From positions 248,001-312,000 of the forward strand of contig NZ_JACNME010000004.1 in NCBI RefSeq assembly GCF_014270065.1: a stretch of DNA of 64,000 nucleotides. The letters run 5' to 3'. Below the pieces are notes generated by a model. It was not told the DNA's origin, did not search any database, and saw only the letters and a program-made list of their open reading frames with translations. This DNA comes from Quadrisphaera sp. RL12-1S. Lineage in GTDB: Bacteria > Actinomycetota > Actinomycetes > Actinomycetales > Quadrisphaeraceae. The position numbers and the translations under genes are program-made. Below are positions 9,895 to 21,887 of this stretch, piece by piece. Numbering within the stretch: the first letter of the stretch is position 1; every line of letters starts with the position of its first letter.

Positions 9895-10455
9895 GTGGCA
9901 TCGACGAACGACCTGAAGAACGGCCTCGTGCTCAACCTCGACGGACAGCTGTGGTCCGTCATCGAGTTCCAGCACGTCAAGCCCGGCAAGGGCGGCGCGT
10001 TCGTCCGCAGCAAGCTCAAGAACGTGCTGTCGGGCAAGGTCGTGGACCGCACCTTCAACGCCGGCACCAAGGTCGACACCGCCACGGTCGACAAGCGCGA
10101 CATGCAGTACCTCTACCGCGACGGCGCCGACTTCGTCTTCATGGACTCGGACACCTTCGACCAGATCACGGTCTCCGAGGCGACCGTGGGCGACGCCGCC
10201 AACTTCCTCCTCGAGAGCGCCGAGGTCATCGTCGCCGTCCACGAGGGCACGCCGCTGTACGTCGAGCTGCCCACGTCGGTGGTCCTCGAGGTCACCTACA
10301 CCGAGCCGGGCCTGCAGGGCGACCGCTCCACCGGCGGCACCAAGCCCGCCACCGTGGAGACCGGCTACCAGATCCAGGTGCCGCTGTTCCTCGAGACCGG
10401 CACCAAGGTCAAGGTCGACACCCGCACCGGGGACTACCTCGGCCGGGTGAACTGA
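9895..10455 (+). CDS. efp: Translation elongation factor P
   Basis: Binds stalled ribosomes between the P and E sites and helps form peptide bonds at polyproline stretches. 186 residues, the standard three-domain length. The tip loop of domain I reads [10 protein letters not shown], with K32 at the position modified in several bacteria; no modification gene (epmA/ymfI type) is seen nearby. The protein is codon-rich in AAG/GAC like a highly expressed gene. The Pro- and Ala-rich proteome coded in this window would be expected to need EF-P. nusB follows after 38 bases. Confidence 0.97.
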   Translation: MASTNDLKNGLVLNLDGQLWSVIEFQHVKPGKGGAFVRSKLKNVLSGKVVDRTFNAGTKVDTATVDKRDMQYLYRDGADFVFMDSDTFDQITVSEATVGDAANFLLESAEVIVAVHEGTPLYVELPTSVVLEVTYTEPGLQGDRSTGGTKPATVETGYQIQVPLFLETGTKVKVDTRTGDYLGRVN

Positions 10456-10493
10456 CCCGCTGACCTCGACGACGACGACGGACCGCCGCTGAC

Positions 10494-10907
10494 GTGGCTG
10501 CACGCACCAAGGCCCGCAAGCGCGCCCTCGACCTGCTCTTCGAGGCCGAGCAGCGCTCCCTCGACCCCGTGGCGCTGGCCGCCGACCGGCTGGCCAGCGG
10601 CCACGTCCCGGTGCCGCAGTACAGCCTGGACCTCGTGGAGGGCGTGCAGGCGCACCGCGAGCGGATCGACGAGCTGCTGGAGACGTACTCGCACGGGTGG
10701 TCGCTGGACCGGATGCCGGCGGTGGACCGCAACCTGCTGCGCGTGGGCGTCTTCGAGCTGCTGTGGTGCGACGACGTCCCGGACGCCGTCGCGGTGTCGG
10801 AGGCGGTGGGTCTGGCCTCGGAGCTGAGCACCGACGAGTCTCCGGCGTTCGTCAACGGGTTGCTGAGCCGCCTCATGGAGCTCAAGCCGGGGCTCGTCGA
10901 CAGCTGA
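10494..10907 (+). CDS. nusB: Transcription antitermination factor NusB
   Basis: An RNA-binding partner of NusE (S10) in rRNA antitermination complexes. 137 residues, all-helical, with the family start RTKARKRALDLLFEAEQR (about 4-21) and the C-terminal conserved block SEAVGLASELSTDESPAFVNG (about 102-122, split here by description only). GTG start. It is the last gene of the aro-efp-nusB run and ends 53 bases before a strong terminator. Confidence 0.95.
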   Translation: MAARTKARKRALDLLFEAEQRSLDPVALAADRLASGHVPVPQYSLDLVEGVQAHRERIDELLETYSHGWSLDRMPAVDRNLLRVGVFELLWCDDVPDAVAVSEAVGLASELSTDESPAFVNGLLSRLMELKPGLVDS

Positions 10908-10959
10908 CGCCCGCACGCCGCCGGCCGGCGGTCACAGCTGGTGAGCGCGGTGGACGCGA

Positions 10960-10993
10960 AAGACCCCCGCACCGGATCCGGTGCGGGGGTCTT
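10960..10993. terminator. Bidirectional intrinsic terminator between nusB and bldD
   Basis: A perfect 34-base self-complementary sequence, arms 10960-10976 and 10977-10993. It contains AGACCCCCGCACCG, a GATC loop and the complement. It starts with AA and ends with TT, giving short A/T flanks on both sides, and lies between two converging genes. Confidence 0.9.
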
Positions 10994-11020
10994 CTCCGTC
11001 GATCTGACGACGCTGCGTGA

Positions 11021-11527
11021 TCAGCTGCTCTGGGCGACGGCGCGCCGGGCGTCGGGGTCGAGCACGCCCCAGCTGATGAGCTCCTCGGCCAGCTGCTGCG
11101 GCGGGAGGTCGTAGATGACGGCGAGGGCGCGCAGGTCGTCCGAGCGGATCGACAGCACCTTGCCGTTGTAGTCGCCGCGCTGGCTCTGGATGGTGGCGGC
11201 GTACCGCGCGAGCGGGCCGGCCTTCTCCGAGGGGACCGACTGCAGGCGCTCCAGGTCGAGCACCAGCTTGGGCGGGGGCTCGCTGTGACCTGCGCTGCCG
11301 CCGTCCGGCAGCAGCGCCGAGACCGGCACGCCGTAGAAGTCGGCCAGCTCGGCGAGGCGCTGCACCGTCACGGCGCGGTCACCGCGCTCGTAGGAGCCGA
11401 CCACCACGGCCTTCCACTGCCCGCCGGAGCGCTGCTCCACGCCCTGCAGGGACAGGCCCTGCTGGGTGCGGATGGCGCGCAGCCGGCTGCCGAGCGCCTT
11501 GGCGTACCCCGATCCTTCCTCAGACAT
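11021..11527 (-). CDS. bldD: BldD, c-di-GMP-responsive developmental regulator
   Basis: A DNA-binding master regulator that represses developmental genes in Streptomyces when dimerised by tetrameric c-di-GMP. 168 residues from ATG 11527; an upstream in-frame start adding nine residues is less likely. The N-terminal HTH_3 domain covers about 13-74. The C-terminal domain carries the RGD-x8-RxxD c-di-GMP signature in full: RGD at 117-119 and RSDD at 128-131, matching the Streptomyces spacing. It ends opposite nusB, and two candidate BldD boxes lie in its upstream region, fitting autoregulation. A GGDEF-EAL protein is encoded at 35.9 kb. Confidence 0.94.
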   Translation of the reverse strand: MSEEGSGYAKALGSRLRAIRTQQGLSLQGVEQRSGGQWKAVVVGSYERGDRAVTVQRLAELADFYGVPVSALLPDGGSAGHSEPPPKLVLDLERLQSVPSEKAGPLARYAATIQSQRGDYNGKVLSIRSDDLRALAVIYDLPPQQLAEELISWGVLDPDARRAVAQSS

Positions 11528-11577
11528 GCCGTCCCCTCTCTCCGTCCTGAGCACACACGCATCTACTGACAGTGATC

Positions 11578-11592
11578 GTCACGGGGAGTGAC
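11578..11592. promoter_or_regulatory. Weaker candidate BldD box upstream of bldD
   Basis: GTCACGGGGAGTGAC keeps the TCAC-N5-GTGA geometry of the BldD box and matches 7 of the 9 fixed positions of nTnACnC(A/T)GnGTnAn. It lies 51 bases upstream of the bldD ATG. Confidence 0.4.
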
Positions 11593-11630
11593 CCCCAGGT
11601 CAACTCCAACGACGTCACAGGCAGTAACTG

Positions 11631-11645
11631 TTCACCCAGAGTGAC
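11631..11645. promoter_or_regulatory. Full-consensus BldD box between bldD and pyrR
   Basis: TTCACCCAGAGTGAC matches all nine fixed positions of the published BldD consensus nTnACnC(A/T)GnGTnAn. It is 104 bases upstream of bldD. The downstream pyr promoter is about 135 bases away, so bldD itself is the likelier target. Confidence 0.65.
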
Positions 11646-11780
11646 CATCGACGACCTGACGGCGACTGCCGTCGACGGACGCACCGTCCCCCGCGCACAG
11701 CGTCCCAGAGCTGCGCCGGGTGCGGTCGGCGGCCCACCGGACCGTCCCCCGCCCGTGCTGGCCGTGCCCCCCGGGTGCAG

Positions 11781-11786
11781 TACGGT
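11781..11786 (+). promoter_or_regulatory. Candidate -10 of the pyr operon
   Basis: TACGGT fits TANNNT. Transcription would start at about 11793 and give a leader of roughly 60 bases containing the PyrR-binding loop. No clear -35 is visible. Confidence 0.4.
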
Positions 11787-11810
11787 CACAGGAGCACCTG
11801 AGGTCCTTCA

Positions 11811-11832
11811 ACCTCCGTCCTGTGAGGCGGGG
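11811..11832 (+). promoter_or_regulatory. PyrR-binding RNA loop in the pyr leader
   Basis: TCCTGTGAGGC matches the PyrR anti-antiterminator loop consensus UCCNGNGAGGY. It is held by a 5-pair stem, CTCCG (11813-11817) with CGGGG (11828-11832, one G-U pair). It ends 22 bases before the pyrR ATG and just before a GGGAAGGAG stretch that may be the ribosome site. UMP-bound PyrR could therefore act on translation or on attenuation. Confidence 0.65.
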
Positions 11833-11854
11833 AAGGAGTCAGTGAGTCACGAGC

Positions 11855-12427
11855 ATGCCTGACGCACGCCCCACCACCGGTCACGCGGCGACCGTCCTCG
11901 ACGCCGCCGAGATCTCCCGCGCTCTGACGCGCGTGGCGCACGAGCTGCTCGAGCGCAACAAGGGCCCCGAGGGCCTCGTGCTCATGGGCGTCCCGCGCCG
12001 CGGCACCCACCTCGCCCGCCGCCTGGCGCAGCGCCTCGCCCAGGTCGAGCCCGGCTTCGACCCCGTCGCCTGCGTCGGGTCGCTCGACGTGACGATGCAC
12101 CGCGACGACCTGCGCCGGAACCCCACCCGCGCCCCCGAGCCGACCACGCTGCCGGCCGCCGGCATCGACGGCACCACGGTCGTCCTCGTCGACGACGTCC
12201 TCTACTCCGGCCGCACCGTGCGCGCCGCGCTGGACGCCCTGTCCGACCTGGGCCGCCCCCGCGCCGTGCGGCTGGCGGTGCTGGTGGACCGGGGCCACCG
12301 CGAGCTGCCGATCCGCGCCGACCACGTGGGCAAGAACCTGCCCACCTCCACGGCCGAGCGGGTGTTCGTGCGGCTGGAGGAGACCGACGGCGTGGACGAG
12401 GTGCGCATCGAGGGGGCGCCGTCGTGA
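11855..12427 (+). CDS. pyrR: PyrR, pyrimidine operon regulator / uracil phosphoribosyltransferase
   Basis: An RNA-binding regulator of the pyr operon with UPRTase fold. 190 residues. The PRPP motif is [17 protein letters not shown] (about 109-125), with the preceding GVPRRG loop (about 45-50) and the later [11 protein letters not shown] segment (about 144-154) that is typical of PyrR. It is the first gene of the operon and lies directly after the RNA loop it should bind. pyrB overlaps its stop as GTGA. Confidence 0.95.
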   Translation: MPDARPTTGHAATVLDAAEISRALTRVAHELLERNKGPEGLVLMGVPRRGTHLARRLAQRLAQVEPGFDPVACVGSLDVTMHRDDLRRNPTRAPEPTTLPAAGIDGTTVVLVDDVLYSGRTVRAALDALSDLGRPRAVRLAVLVDRGHRELPIRADHVGKNLPTSTAERVFVRLEETDGVDEVRIEGAPS

Positions 12428-13380
12428 AGCACCTCCTGTCCGCCGCCGACCTGTCCCGCGACGAGGCGGTGCGCCTGCTCGACGTGGCCGAGCAGATGGC
12501 GGCCACCCAGCAGCGGGAGATCAAGAAGCTGCCCGCGCTGCGCGGCCGCACGGTGGTCAACCTCTTCTTCGAGGACTCCACCCGCACCCGCCTGTCCTTC
12601 GAGACCGCCGCCAAGCGCCTCTCGGCCGACGTCATCACCTTCTCGGCCAAGGGCTCCAGCGTCTCCAAGGGCGAGAGCCTCAAGGACACGGCGCTGACGC
12701 TGCAGGCGATGGGCGCCGACGCCGTGGTCATCCGTCACGCCTCCTCCGGCGCCCCGCACCGCCTCGCGGAGAAGGGGTGGACCTCCGGCGCGGTGCTCAA
12801 CGCCGGCGACGGCACCCACGAGCACCCCACGCAGGCGCTCCTGGACGCGTTCACGCTGCGGCGCCACCTCGTGGGCGGCGGTGAGCTGGGCGCTGCCACC
12901 GGGGCCGACCTGGCCGGGCGGCGCGTCGTCGTCGTCGGCGACGTCCTGCACAGCCGGGTGGCCCGCTCCAACGTGCGCCTCCTGCACACCCTCGGCGCCC
13001 GGGTCACGCTCGTGGCTCCGCCCACGCTGCTGCCGCTGGGGGTGCAGACCTGGCCCTGCGAGGTCTCCTACGACCTCGACGCCGCGCTGGGGGAGGCCCC
13101 CGACGCGGTGATGGCGCTGCGCGTGCAGCTGGAGCGCATGAACGCCGCCTACTTCCCCTCGGCGCGGGAGTACTCCCGCCGCTACGGCGTCACCGCCGAA
13201 CGCCTCGCGGGTCTCCCCCCGCACGCGCAGCTGCTGCACCCCGGGCCCATGAACCGCGGCCTGGAGATCACCGCCGAGGCCGCCGACGGACCGCGCAGCC
13301 GCGTGGTCGAGCAGGTGACCAACGGCGTGGCGGTGCGGATGGCCGCGCTCTACCTGCTGCTCGCCGGAGAAGAGGACTGA
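12424..13380 (+). CDS. pyrB: Aspartate carbamoyltransferase catalytic subunit
   Basis: Makes carbamoyl-aspartate from carbamoyl phosphate and aspartate. 318 residues, standard. The carbamoyl-phosphate loop FEDSTRTR is at about 49-56, the mobile loop [12 protein letters not shown] at about 78-89, the [10 protein letters not shown] motif at about 137-146, and the aspartate-side HPGPMNRG at about 269-276. No pyrI regulatory gene is present, as expected for actinobacteria. GTG start overlaps pyrR; pyrC starts on the last base of its stop (TGATG). Confidence 0.97.
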   Translation: MKHLLSAADLSRDEAVRLLDVAEQMAATQQREIKKLPALRGRTVVNLFFEDSTRTRLSFETAAKRLSADVITFSAKGSSVSKGESLKDTALTLQAMGADAVVIRHASSGAPHRLAEKGWTSGAVLNAGDGTHEHPTQALLDAFTLRRHLVGGGELGAATGADLAGRRVVVVGDVLHSRVARSNVRLLHTLGARVTLVAPPTLLPLGVQTWPCEVSYDLDAALGEAPDAVMALRVQLERMNAAYFPSAREYSRRYGVTAERLAGLPPHAQLLHPGPMNRGLEITAEAADGPRSRVVEQVTNGVAVRMAALYLLLAGEED

Positions 13381-14714
13381 TGGAGACCACCCTCATCACG
13401 GGTGCCCGCCCGCTGGGCGGCGAGCCCGTGGACCTGCTGCTGCGTGACGGCACCATCGCCGAGACCGGTGCTGCCGGGTCCCTGACCGCGCCCGACGGCG
13501 CGCGGACCGTCCGGGCCGAGGGGCTCATCGCCCTGCCGGGCCTGGTCGACCTGCACACCCACCTGCGCGAGCCGGGCCGCGAGGACGCCGAGACCGTCGA
13601 GACCGGCACCCGGGCCGCCGCGCTCGGCGGGTACACCGCCGTGCACGCGATGGCCAACACCGCACCCGTCGCCGACACCGCCGGCGTCGTGGAGCAGGTG
13701 TGGCGCCTGGGCCGCCAGGCCGGCTGGTGCGACGTGCGCCCCGTCGGCGCCGTGACCGTCGGGCTGGCCGGCGAGCGCCTCGCCGAGCTGGGCGCCATGG
13801 CCGACTCCGCCGCCGGCGTGCGGGTCTTCTCCGACGACGGCAAGTGCGTCTTCGACGCCGTCCTCATGCGCCGCGCGCTGGAGTACGTCAAGGCGTTCGA
13901 CGGCGTCGTCGCCCAGCACGCCCAGGAGCCGCGCCTCACCGAGGGCGCCCAGATGAACGAGTCGGCGCTGTCCGGGGAGCTGGGCCTGCGCGGCTGGCCC
14001 GCGGTCGCCGAGGAGGCGGTCATCGCCCGCGACGTGCTGCTCGCCGGCCACGTCGGTTCCCGGCTGCACGTCTGCCACGTCTCCACGGCCGGGTCGGTCG
14101 AGATCGTGCGGTGGGCCAAGGAGCGCGGCGTCGACGTCACCGCGGAGGTCACCCCCCACCACCTGCTCCTCACCGACGAGCTGGTCCGCGGGTACGACCC
14201 CGTCTACAAGGTCAACCCCCCGCTGCGCTCCGACGACGACGTGCGCGCCCTGCGCGCCGGCGTGGCCGACGGGACGATCGACGTGGTCGCCACCGACCAC
14301 GCCCCCCACCCGGTGGAGGACAAGGACTGCGAGTGGTCCGCCGCCGCCATGGGCATGACCGGGCTGGAGACCGCCCTGTCCGTGGTGGTGGCCGCCCTCG
14401 TCGAGCCCGGCCACCTCGACTGGGCCGGCGTCGCCCGCGTCATGTCGCAGACCCCCGCCCGCATCGGCCGCGTGGCCGAGCAGGGCGGGACGCTGGCCGC
14501 CGGGGACCCGGCCCACGTCGTCCTGCTCGACCCGGCCGCGCGCTGGACCGTGGACCCCGCCGCCATGGCCACCAAGGGCCGCAACAGCCCCTTCGCCGGC
14601 CGCGAGCTGCCCGGCCGCGTGGTCGCCACCTTCTACGGCGGCCACCCCACCGTCCTCGACGGCGCCCTGGCCACCCCGCGCGACCTCCCGGAGGGGGCTC
14701 CGTGGACCAGGTGA
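13380..14714 (+). CDS. pyrC: Dihydroorotase
   Basis: A zinc amidohydrolase that cyclises carbamoyl-aspartate to dihydroorotate. 444 residues, class I type. Metal ligands: DLHTHLREPG (about 57-66), H at AQHAQEP (about 181), HVCHVST (about 225-231), and the catalytic Asp in VVATDHAPH (about 302-310). The position of the bridging residue is taken in many class I enzymes by a carboxylated Lys or an Asp; here DDGKCVFDA (about 152-160) is present. The following PH-like gene starts inside the last codons of pyrC. Confidence 0.96.
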   Translation: METTLITGARPLGGEPVDLLLRDGTIAETGAAGSLTAPDGARTVRAEGLIALPGLVDLHTHLREPGREDAETVETGTRAAALGGYTAVHAMANTAPVADTAGVVEQVWRLGRQAGWCDVRPVGAVTVGLAGERLAELGAMADSAAGVRVFSDDGKCVFDAVLMRRALEYVKAFDGVVAQHAQEPRLTEGAQMNESALSGELGLRGWPAVAEEAVIARDVLLAGHVGSRLHVCHVSTAGSVEIVRWAKERGVDVTAEVTPHHLLLTDELVRGYDPVYKVNPPLRSDDDVRALRAGVADGTIDVVATDHAPHPVEDKDCEWSAAAMGMTGLETALSVVVAALVEPGHLDWAGVARVMSQTPARIGRVAEQGGTLAAGDPAHVVLLDPAARWTVDPAAMATKGRNSPFAGRELPGRVVATFYGGHPTVLDGALATPRDLPEGAPWTR

Positions 14715-15307
14715 TCGCCGGGCTCGTGCTCCTGGCCCTGGTCCCCGTGGTCTGGTGGCTCATGCTCCGCTCGTGGCGGCGCCGGGCCGCGGAGCAGAGC
14801 GCGGGCACGGCGGGCACCCCCGCCCTGCCCGCCCCGGCCCCGCTGCCCGCCGGCGCCGGTGAGGCCTGGGTCGGCGGCACCTCCGGGGCGCCGACCGGCG
14901 CCTCCGGCCGCACCGTGACCGGCACCTACGTCTCCACCGTGCTGTCCGGCCGGCCCCTCGAGCGCGTCATCGCGCACGGCCTGGGCAGCCGCAGCCTCGT
15001 GGAGCTGGAGGCCGTCGCCGCTGGACGGCCCGCCCTGCTGCTGCGCCGACCCGGCGCGGCCTCGTTCTCGATCCCCGCCGCTGACCTCGTGCGCGTGACC
15101 CGCGCCCGGGGCCAGGCGGGCAAGGTGATGTTCGGCAAGGAGGACCTCGTCGTGGTGACCTGGCGGCTCGGTGGAGCAGGCGGAGCGGAGGTGGACAGCG
15201 CCGTGCGGACCAAGCCGCAGCAGGACGCACCCCGCCTCGTCGCCCTGGTGGAGGGCCTCCTGGCCCCCCGCGGAACTGGCTCGACCCACGGGAAGGACGC
15301 CGCATGA
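14702..15307 (+). CDS. Membrane-anchored PH-like domain protein of the pyr operon
   Basis: 201 residues. One N-terminal transmembrane helix (about 5-22), then basic RSWRRR, an Ala/Pro-rich linker (about 30-65) and a small beta-rich domain (about 68-190). This matches the actinobacterial PH-like family commonly found between pyrC and carA. Function is unknown. The GTG at 14702 overlaps the end of pyrC by 13 bases, and carA overlaps its stop as ATGA, so it is tightly embedded in the operon. It has no catalytic motif that I can see. Confidence 0.75.
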   Translation: MDQVIAGLVLLALVPVVWWLMLRSWRRRAAEQSAGTAGTPALPAPAPLPAGAGEAWVGGTSGAPTGASGRTVTGTYVSTVLSGRPLERVIAHGLGSRSLVELEAVAAGRPALLLRRPGAASFSIPAADLVRVTRARGQAGKVMFGKEDLVVVTWRLGGAGGAEVDSAVRTKPQQDAPRLVALVEGLLAPRGTGSTHGKDAA

Positions 15308-16511
15308 GCGAGACCCCAGCCCTGCTGCTGCTCGAGGACGGCCGCGCCTTCACCGGCCAGGCCTACGGAGCCCTCGGCGAGACCACCGGGGAGGCCGTCT
15401 TCTGCACCGCCATGACCGGCTACCAGGAGACGATCACCGACCCCAGCTACCACCGCCAGGTGGTGGTCATGACCGCACCGCACATCGGCAACACCGGCTG
15501 GAACGACGAGGACGACGAGTCGGCCCGCATCTGGGTGGCCGGCTTCGTGGTCCGCGACCCCGCCCGCCGCGCCTCCAGCTGGCGCTCGCGGCGCGAGCTC
15601 GCCCAGGAGCTCGCGGACCAGGGTGTCGTGGGCATCTCCGGCGTGGACACCCGCGCGCTGACCCGCCACCTGCGCGAGCGCGGCGCCATGCGCGTCGGGG
15701 TGTTCTCCGGCGCGTCCCTGGCAGGTGCCTCTCGCGAGGCCCTGCTCGAGCGCGTCCGCACCGGCGCCCAGATGTCCGGCGCCGACCTCGCCGGCCAGGT
15801 CAGCACCACCGACGCCTACGTGGTCCCCGCCGTCGGCGCCCGGCGCCTCACGGTGGCCGCGCTCGACCTGGGCATCAAGGCCAACACCCCGCGCGAGCTC
15901 GCCCAGCGCGGCGCCGAGGTGCACGTGCTCCCCGCGATGGCGACCATCGACGACGTCCTCGCCGTCAGCCCCGACGGCGTCTTCTTCTCCAACGGCCCCG
16001 GCGACCCCAGCGCCGCCACCCACGAGGTGGAGCTGCTGCAGCAGGTGCTCGAGCGCAAGATCCCCTTCTTCGGGATCTGCTACGGCAACCAGCTGCTGGG
16101 CCGCGCGCTCGGCCTGGGCACCTACAAGCTGCGCTACGGCCACCGCGGCGTGAACCAGCCGGTGCTCGACAGGTCCACCGGCCGCGTCGAGGTCACCGCC
16201 CACAACCACGGCTTCGCCGTGGACGCGCCGCTGGAGGGGGCCACCACCACGCCGTTCGGGCAGGTGGAGGTCAGCCACGTCGGCCTCAACGACGGCGTGG
16301 TGGAGGGCCTGCGGGTCACCGGCACCCCGGCGTTCTCGGTGCAGTACCACCCCGAGGCCGCCGCGGGCCCGCACGACGCCAACTACCTCTTCGACAGGTT
16401 CGTCGACCTGGTGGCCGACCCCGGCGCCCCGCTGCCGCCGCTGCTCAACGCGCCCAAGCCGACCAGCACCACCACCAGCTCGCACGACTCGCACGAGGAG
16501 GGGACGCGCTG

Positions 16512-16512
<1 letters not shown>
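15304..16512 (+). CDS. carA: Carbamoyl-phosphate synthase small (glutaminase) subunit
   Basis: Hydrolyses glutamine and passes ammonia to CarB. 402 residues. An N-terminal CPSase small domain (about 1-150) is followed by a class I glutamine amidotransferase domain (about 185-380). The nucleophile Cys lies in [12 protein letters not shown] (about 255-266); the Asn in place of the common His after the nucleophile is usual in actinobacteria. The His/Glu pair is in [10 protein letters not shown] (about 347-356). The tail is Thr/Ser-rich. carB starts within its stop. Confidence 0.97.
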
Positions 16513-19867
<3,355 letters not shown>

Positions 19868-19871
<4 letters not shown>

Positions 19872-19927
19872 GCGGCACGGCGAGCGGCACGGTGAGCGGC
19901 ACGGTGAGCGGCACGGTGAGCGGCACG
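19868..19927 (+). repeat. 12-base tandem repeat at the pyrK start
   Basis: Five units of GTGAGCGGCACG, the second with GCG for GTG, encode SGT(V/A) repeats. Four of the units begin with an in-frame GTG, so each is a possible start codon. Confidence 0.9.
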
Positions 19928-20839
19928 GTGGGCGTGCAGGAGCAGGCCGAGGTCGTCTCCGCGCGGCCCGTGGGGGCGTACACGCACCTCGTGCTGCGCG
20001 CCCCCGAGGCGGCCCGGCGCGCGCAGCCGGGGCAGTTCGTGGCCTGCGGGGTGGGCGACTCGGGCATGCTCCTGCGCCGCTCGCTGTCGCTGCACGCCGC
20101 CGACCCGGAGGCGGGGACGCTGGAGGTGGTGGTCGCCGCGGCGGGTCCGGGCACCCGCCTGCTGGCTGCGAAGCGGCCCGGTGACGTGGTGTCCACGACG
20201 GCGCCGCTGGGGCGTCCGTTCCCGGTCTCCGCCCCGGGAACCCCCGCGGTGGTCATCGGCGGTGGCTACGGGGCGGCGCCGCTGCCCTGGCTGGCGCGGG
20301 TGCTCACCGCCGGAGGGTCGCGCGTGGTGGGGATCGTCGGTGCCGCCAGCGCTGACCGGCTGCTCGGCACGAGCGCCGTCGACGAGGCCACCGCGCTGGA
20401 CGGCCCCGACGGTCCTGCGGACGCGGTGGTCGTCACCACCGACGACGGATCGCTCGGAGCCCCGGGTCGCGTCACCGACGCCCTGCCCGAGGTGCTCCTG
20501 GAGCTGAGCGAGCTCGGGGAGCCGGCCGTCTACGCGTGCGGCCCGATGCCCATGCTCCGCTCGGTGCAGACCACCACCCGCGAGGTGCTGGGGGAGCGGG
20601 CGCGGACGTGGCTGGCCGTGGAGGAGTCCATGGCCTGCGGCGTGGGCGTCTGCATGACGTGCGTGCTGCCCGTGCGGGAGGCGGACGGCGCCACGCGCAT
20701 GCTGCGGGCCTGCACCGCCGGGCCGGTCTTCGACGGTGACGCCCTGCGCTGGGACGCCATCGGCGCCGCACCGCACCTGCGCGGCGGAGCGCTGGTCCCT
20801 GACGACGCCGTCGGCGCCCCGCGCCCGGGAGGTCACTGA
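19868..20839 (+). CDS. pyrK: Dihydroorotate dehydrogenase electron-transfer subunit (PyrK type)
   Basis: An FAD/2Fe-2S protein that passes electrons from class 1B dihydroorotate dehydrogenase to NAD. Up to 323 residues. The N-terminal about 21 residues are SGTV repeats and probably not structured. The FAD region contains RRSLSLH (about 58-64) and the NAD region [12 protein letters not shown] (about 128-139). The 2Fe-2S cluster cysteines lie in CGVGVCMTC (about 257-265) plus a later Cys in RACTAGP (about 281). The start is ambiguous because several GTG codons lie in the repeat; the first overlaps the carB stop. Confidence 0.9.
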
Positions 20840-20840
20840 G

Positions 20841-21887
20841 ATGACCGCTGAGACGACCGCTGAGACGACCGCTCAGGCGACCACTGGGACGACCACGACG
20901 ACGAGCGTGGACCTCTCCACGTCCATCGGCTCCTTCCACCTGCCGGCGCCGACGATGACGGCCTCCGGGTGCGCCGCCGCCGGGGCGGAGCTGGCGCCCT
21001 ACCTGGACCTGTCGGCCCTCGGCGCCGTCGTCACCAAGTCGGTGCTGCGGGACGCCCGTTCCGGCCGCGCCACACCGCGCATGGCCGAGACGCCCTCGGG
21101 GATGCTCAACAGCATCGGCCTGCAGGGCCCGGGCATCGACGCCTTCCTCGAGCACGACCTGCCGGTGCTAGCCCGGGCCGGTGCGCGCGTGGTCGTCTCG
21201 ATCGCCGGGGGTGACGCCGACGAGTTCGGCGAGCTGGCCGGGCGCCTGGCCGCCCTGGGCCCCGAGAGCCCGGTGGGGGCGGTCGAGGTCAACATCTCCT
21301 GCCCCAACGTCGCCAACCGCGGCCTGGTGTTCGCGTGCGACCCCGGCGCCTCACGCGCCGTGCTGGAGGCCGTCAGCGGGGCTGTTAGCGCCTCACCGCG
21401 CCCGGACCTGCCGGTGCTCGCCAAGCTCAGCCCCGACGTCACCGACCTGGTGGCGGTGGCCCTGGCCTGCACGGAGGGTGGTGCGACGGGCCTGACGGCC
21501 ATCAACACCACCCTCGGCATGGTGGTCGACCCGGTGACGCTGCGTCCGCAGCTCGCGGGCGTCACCGGCGGCACGTCCGGCCCGGCCATCCGGCCCATCG
21601 CCGTCCGCTGCGTCTGGCAGCTCACCGCCGCCCAGCGCGCCGGGGTGCTGCCCGACGTGCCCGTGGTGGGCGCCGGCGGTGTCGCCAGCGGCGCCGACGC
21701 GCTGCAGCTCATCGCCGCCGGGGCCTGCGCCGTGCAGGTGGGGACGGCGACGTTCGCCGACCCCTCGGCGCCGGCCCGCGTGGCCCGCGAGCTGGAGGGC
21801 GAGCTGGCCCGCCGCGGGGTCGAGCGCCTGGCCGACGTGGTCGGCATCGCCCACGAGCCCGGCCGCGGCACCACGAGGAGCACCTGA
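20841..21887 (+). CDS. pyrD: Dihydroorotate dehydrogenase, class 1B
   Basis: Oxidises dihydroorotate to orotate with FMN; pairs with PyrK. 348 residues from ATG 20841, the first codon after the pyrK stop (one base between). A Thr/Ala-rich head (about 1-25, itself repetitive) precedes the TIM barrel. The catalytic Cys is in VEVNISCPNV (about 146-155), as in family 1 enzymes using Cys; class 2 membrane enzymes use Ser. Phosphate loop: VVGAGGVASGADAL (about 276-289). Co-occurrence with pyrK supports class 1B. pyrF overlaps its stop. Confidence 0.94.
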   Translation: MTAETTAETTAQATTGTTTTTSVDLSTSIGSFHLPAPTMTASGCAAAGAELAPYLDLSALGAVVTKSVLRDARSGRATPRMAETPSGMLNSIGLQGPGIDAFLEHDLPVLARAGARVVVSIAGGDADEFGELAGRLAALGPESPVGAVEVNISCPNVANRGLVFACDPGASRAVLEAVSGAVSASPRPDLPVLAKLSPDVTDLVAVALACTEGGATGLTAINTTLGMVVDPVTLRPQLAGVTGGTSGPAIRPIAVRCVWQLTAAQRAGVLPDVPVVGAGGVASGADALQLIAAGACAVQVGTATFADPSAPARVARELEGELARRGVERLADVVGIAHEPGRGTTRST

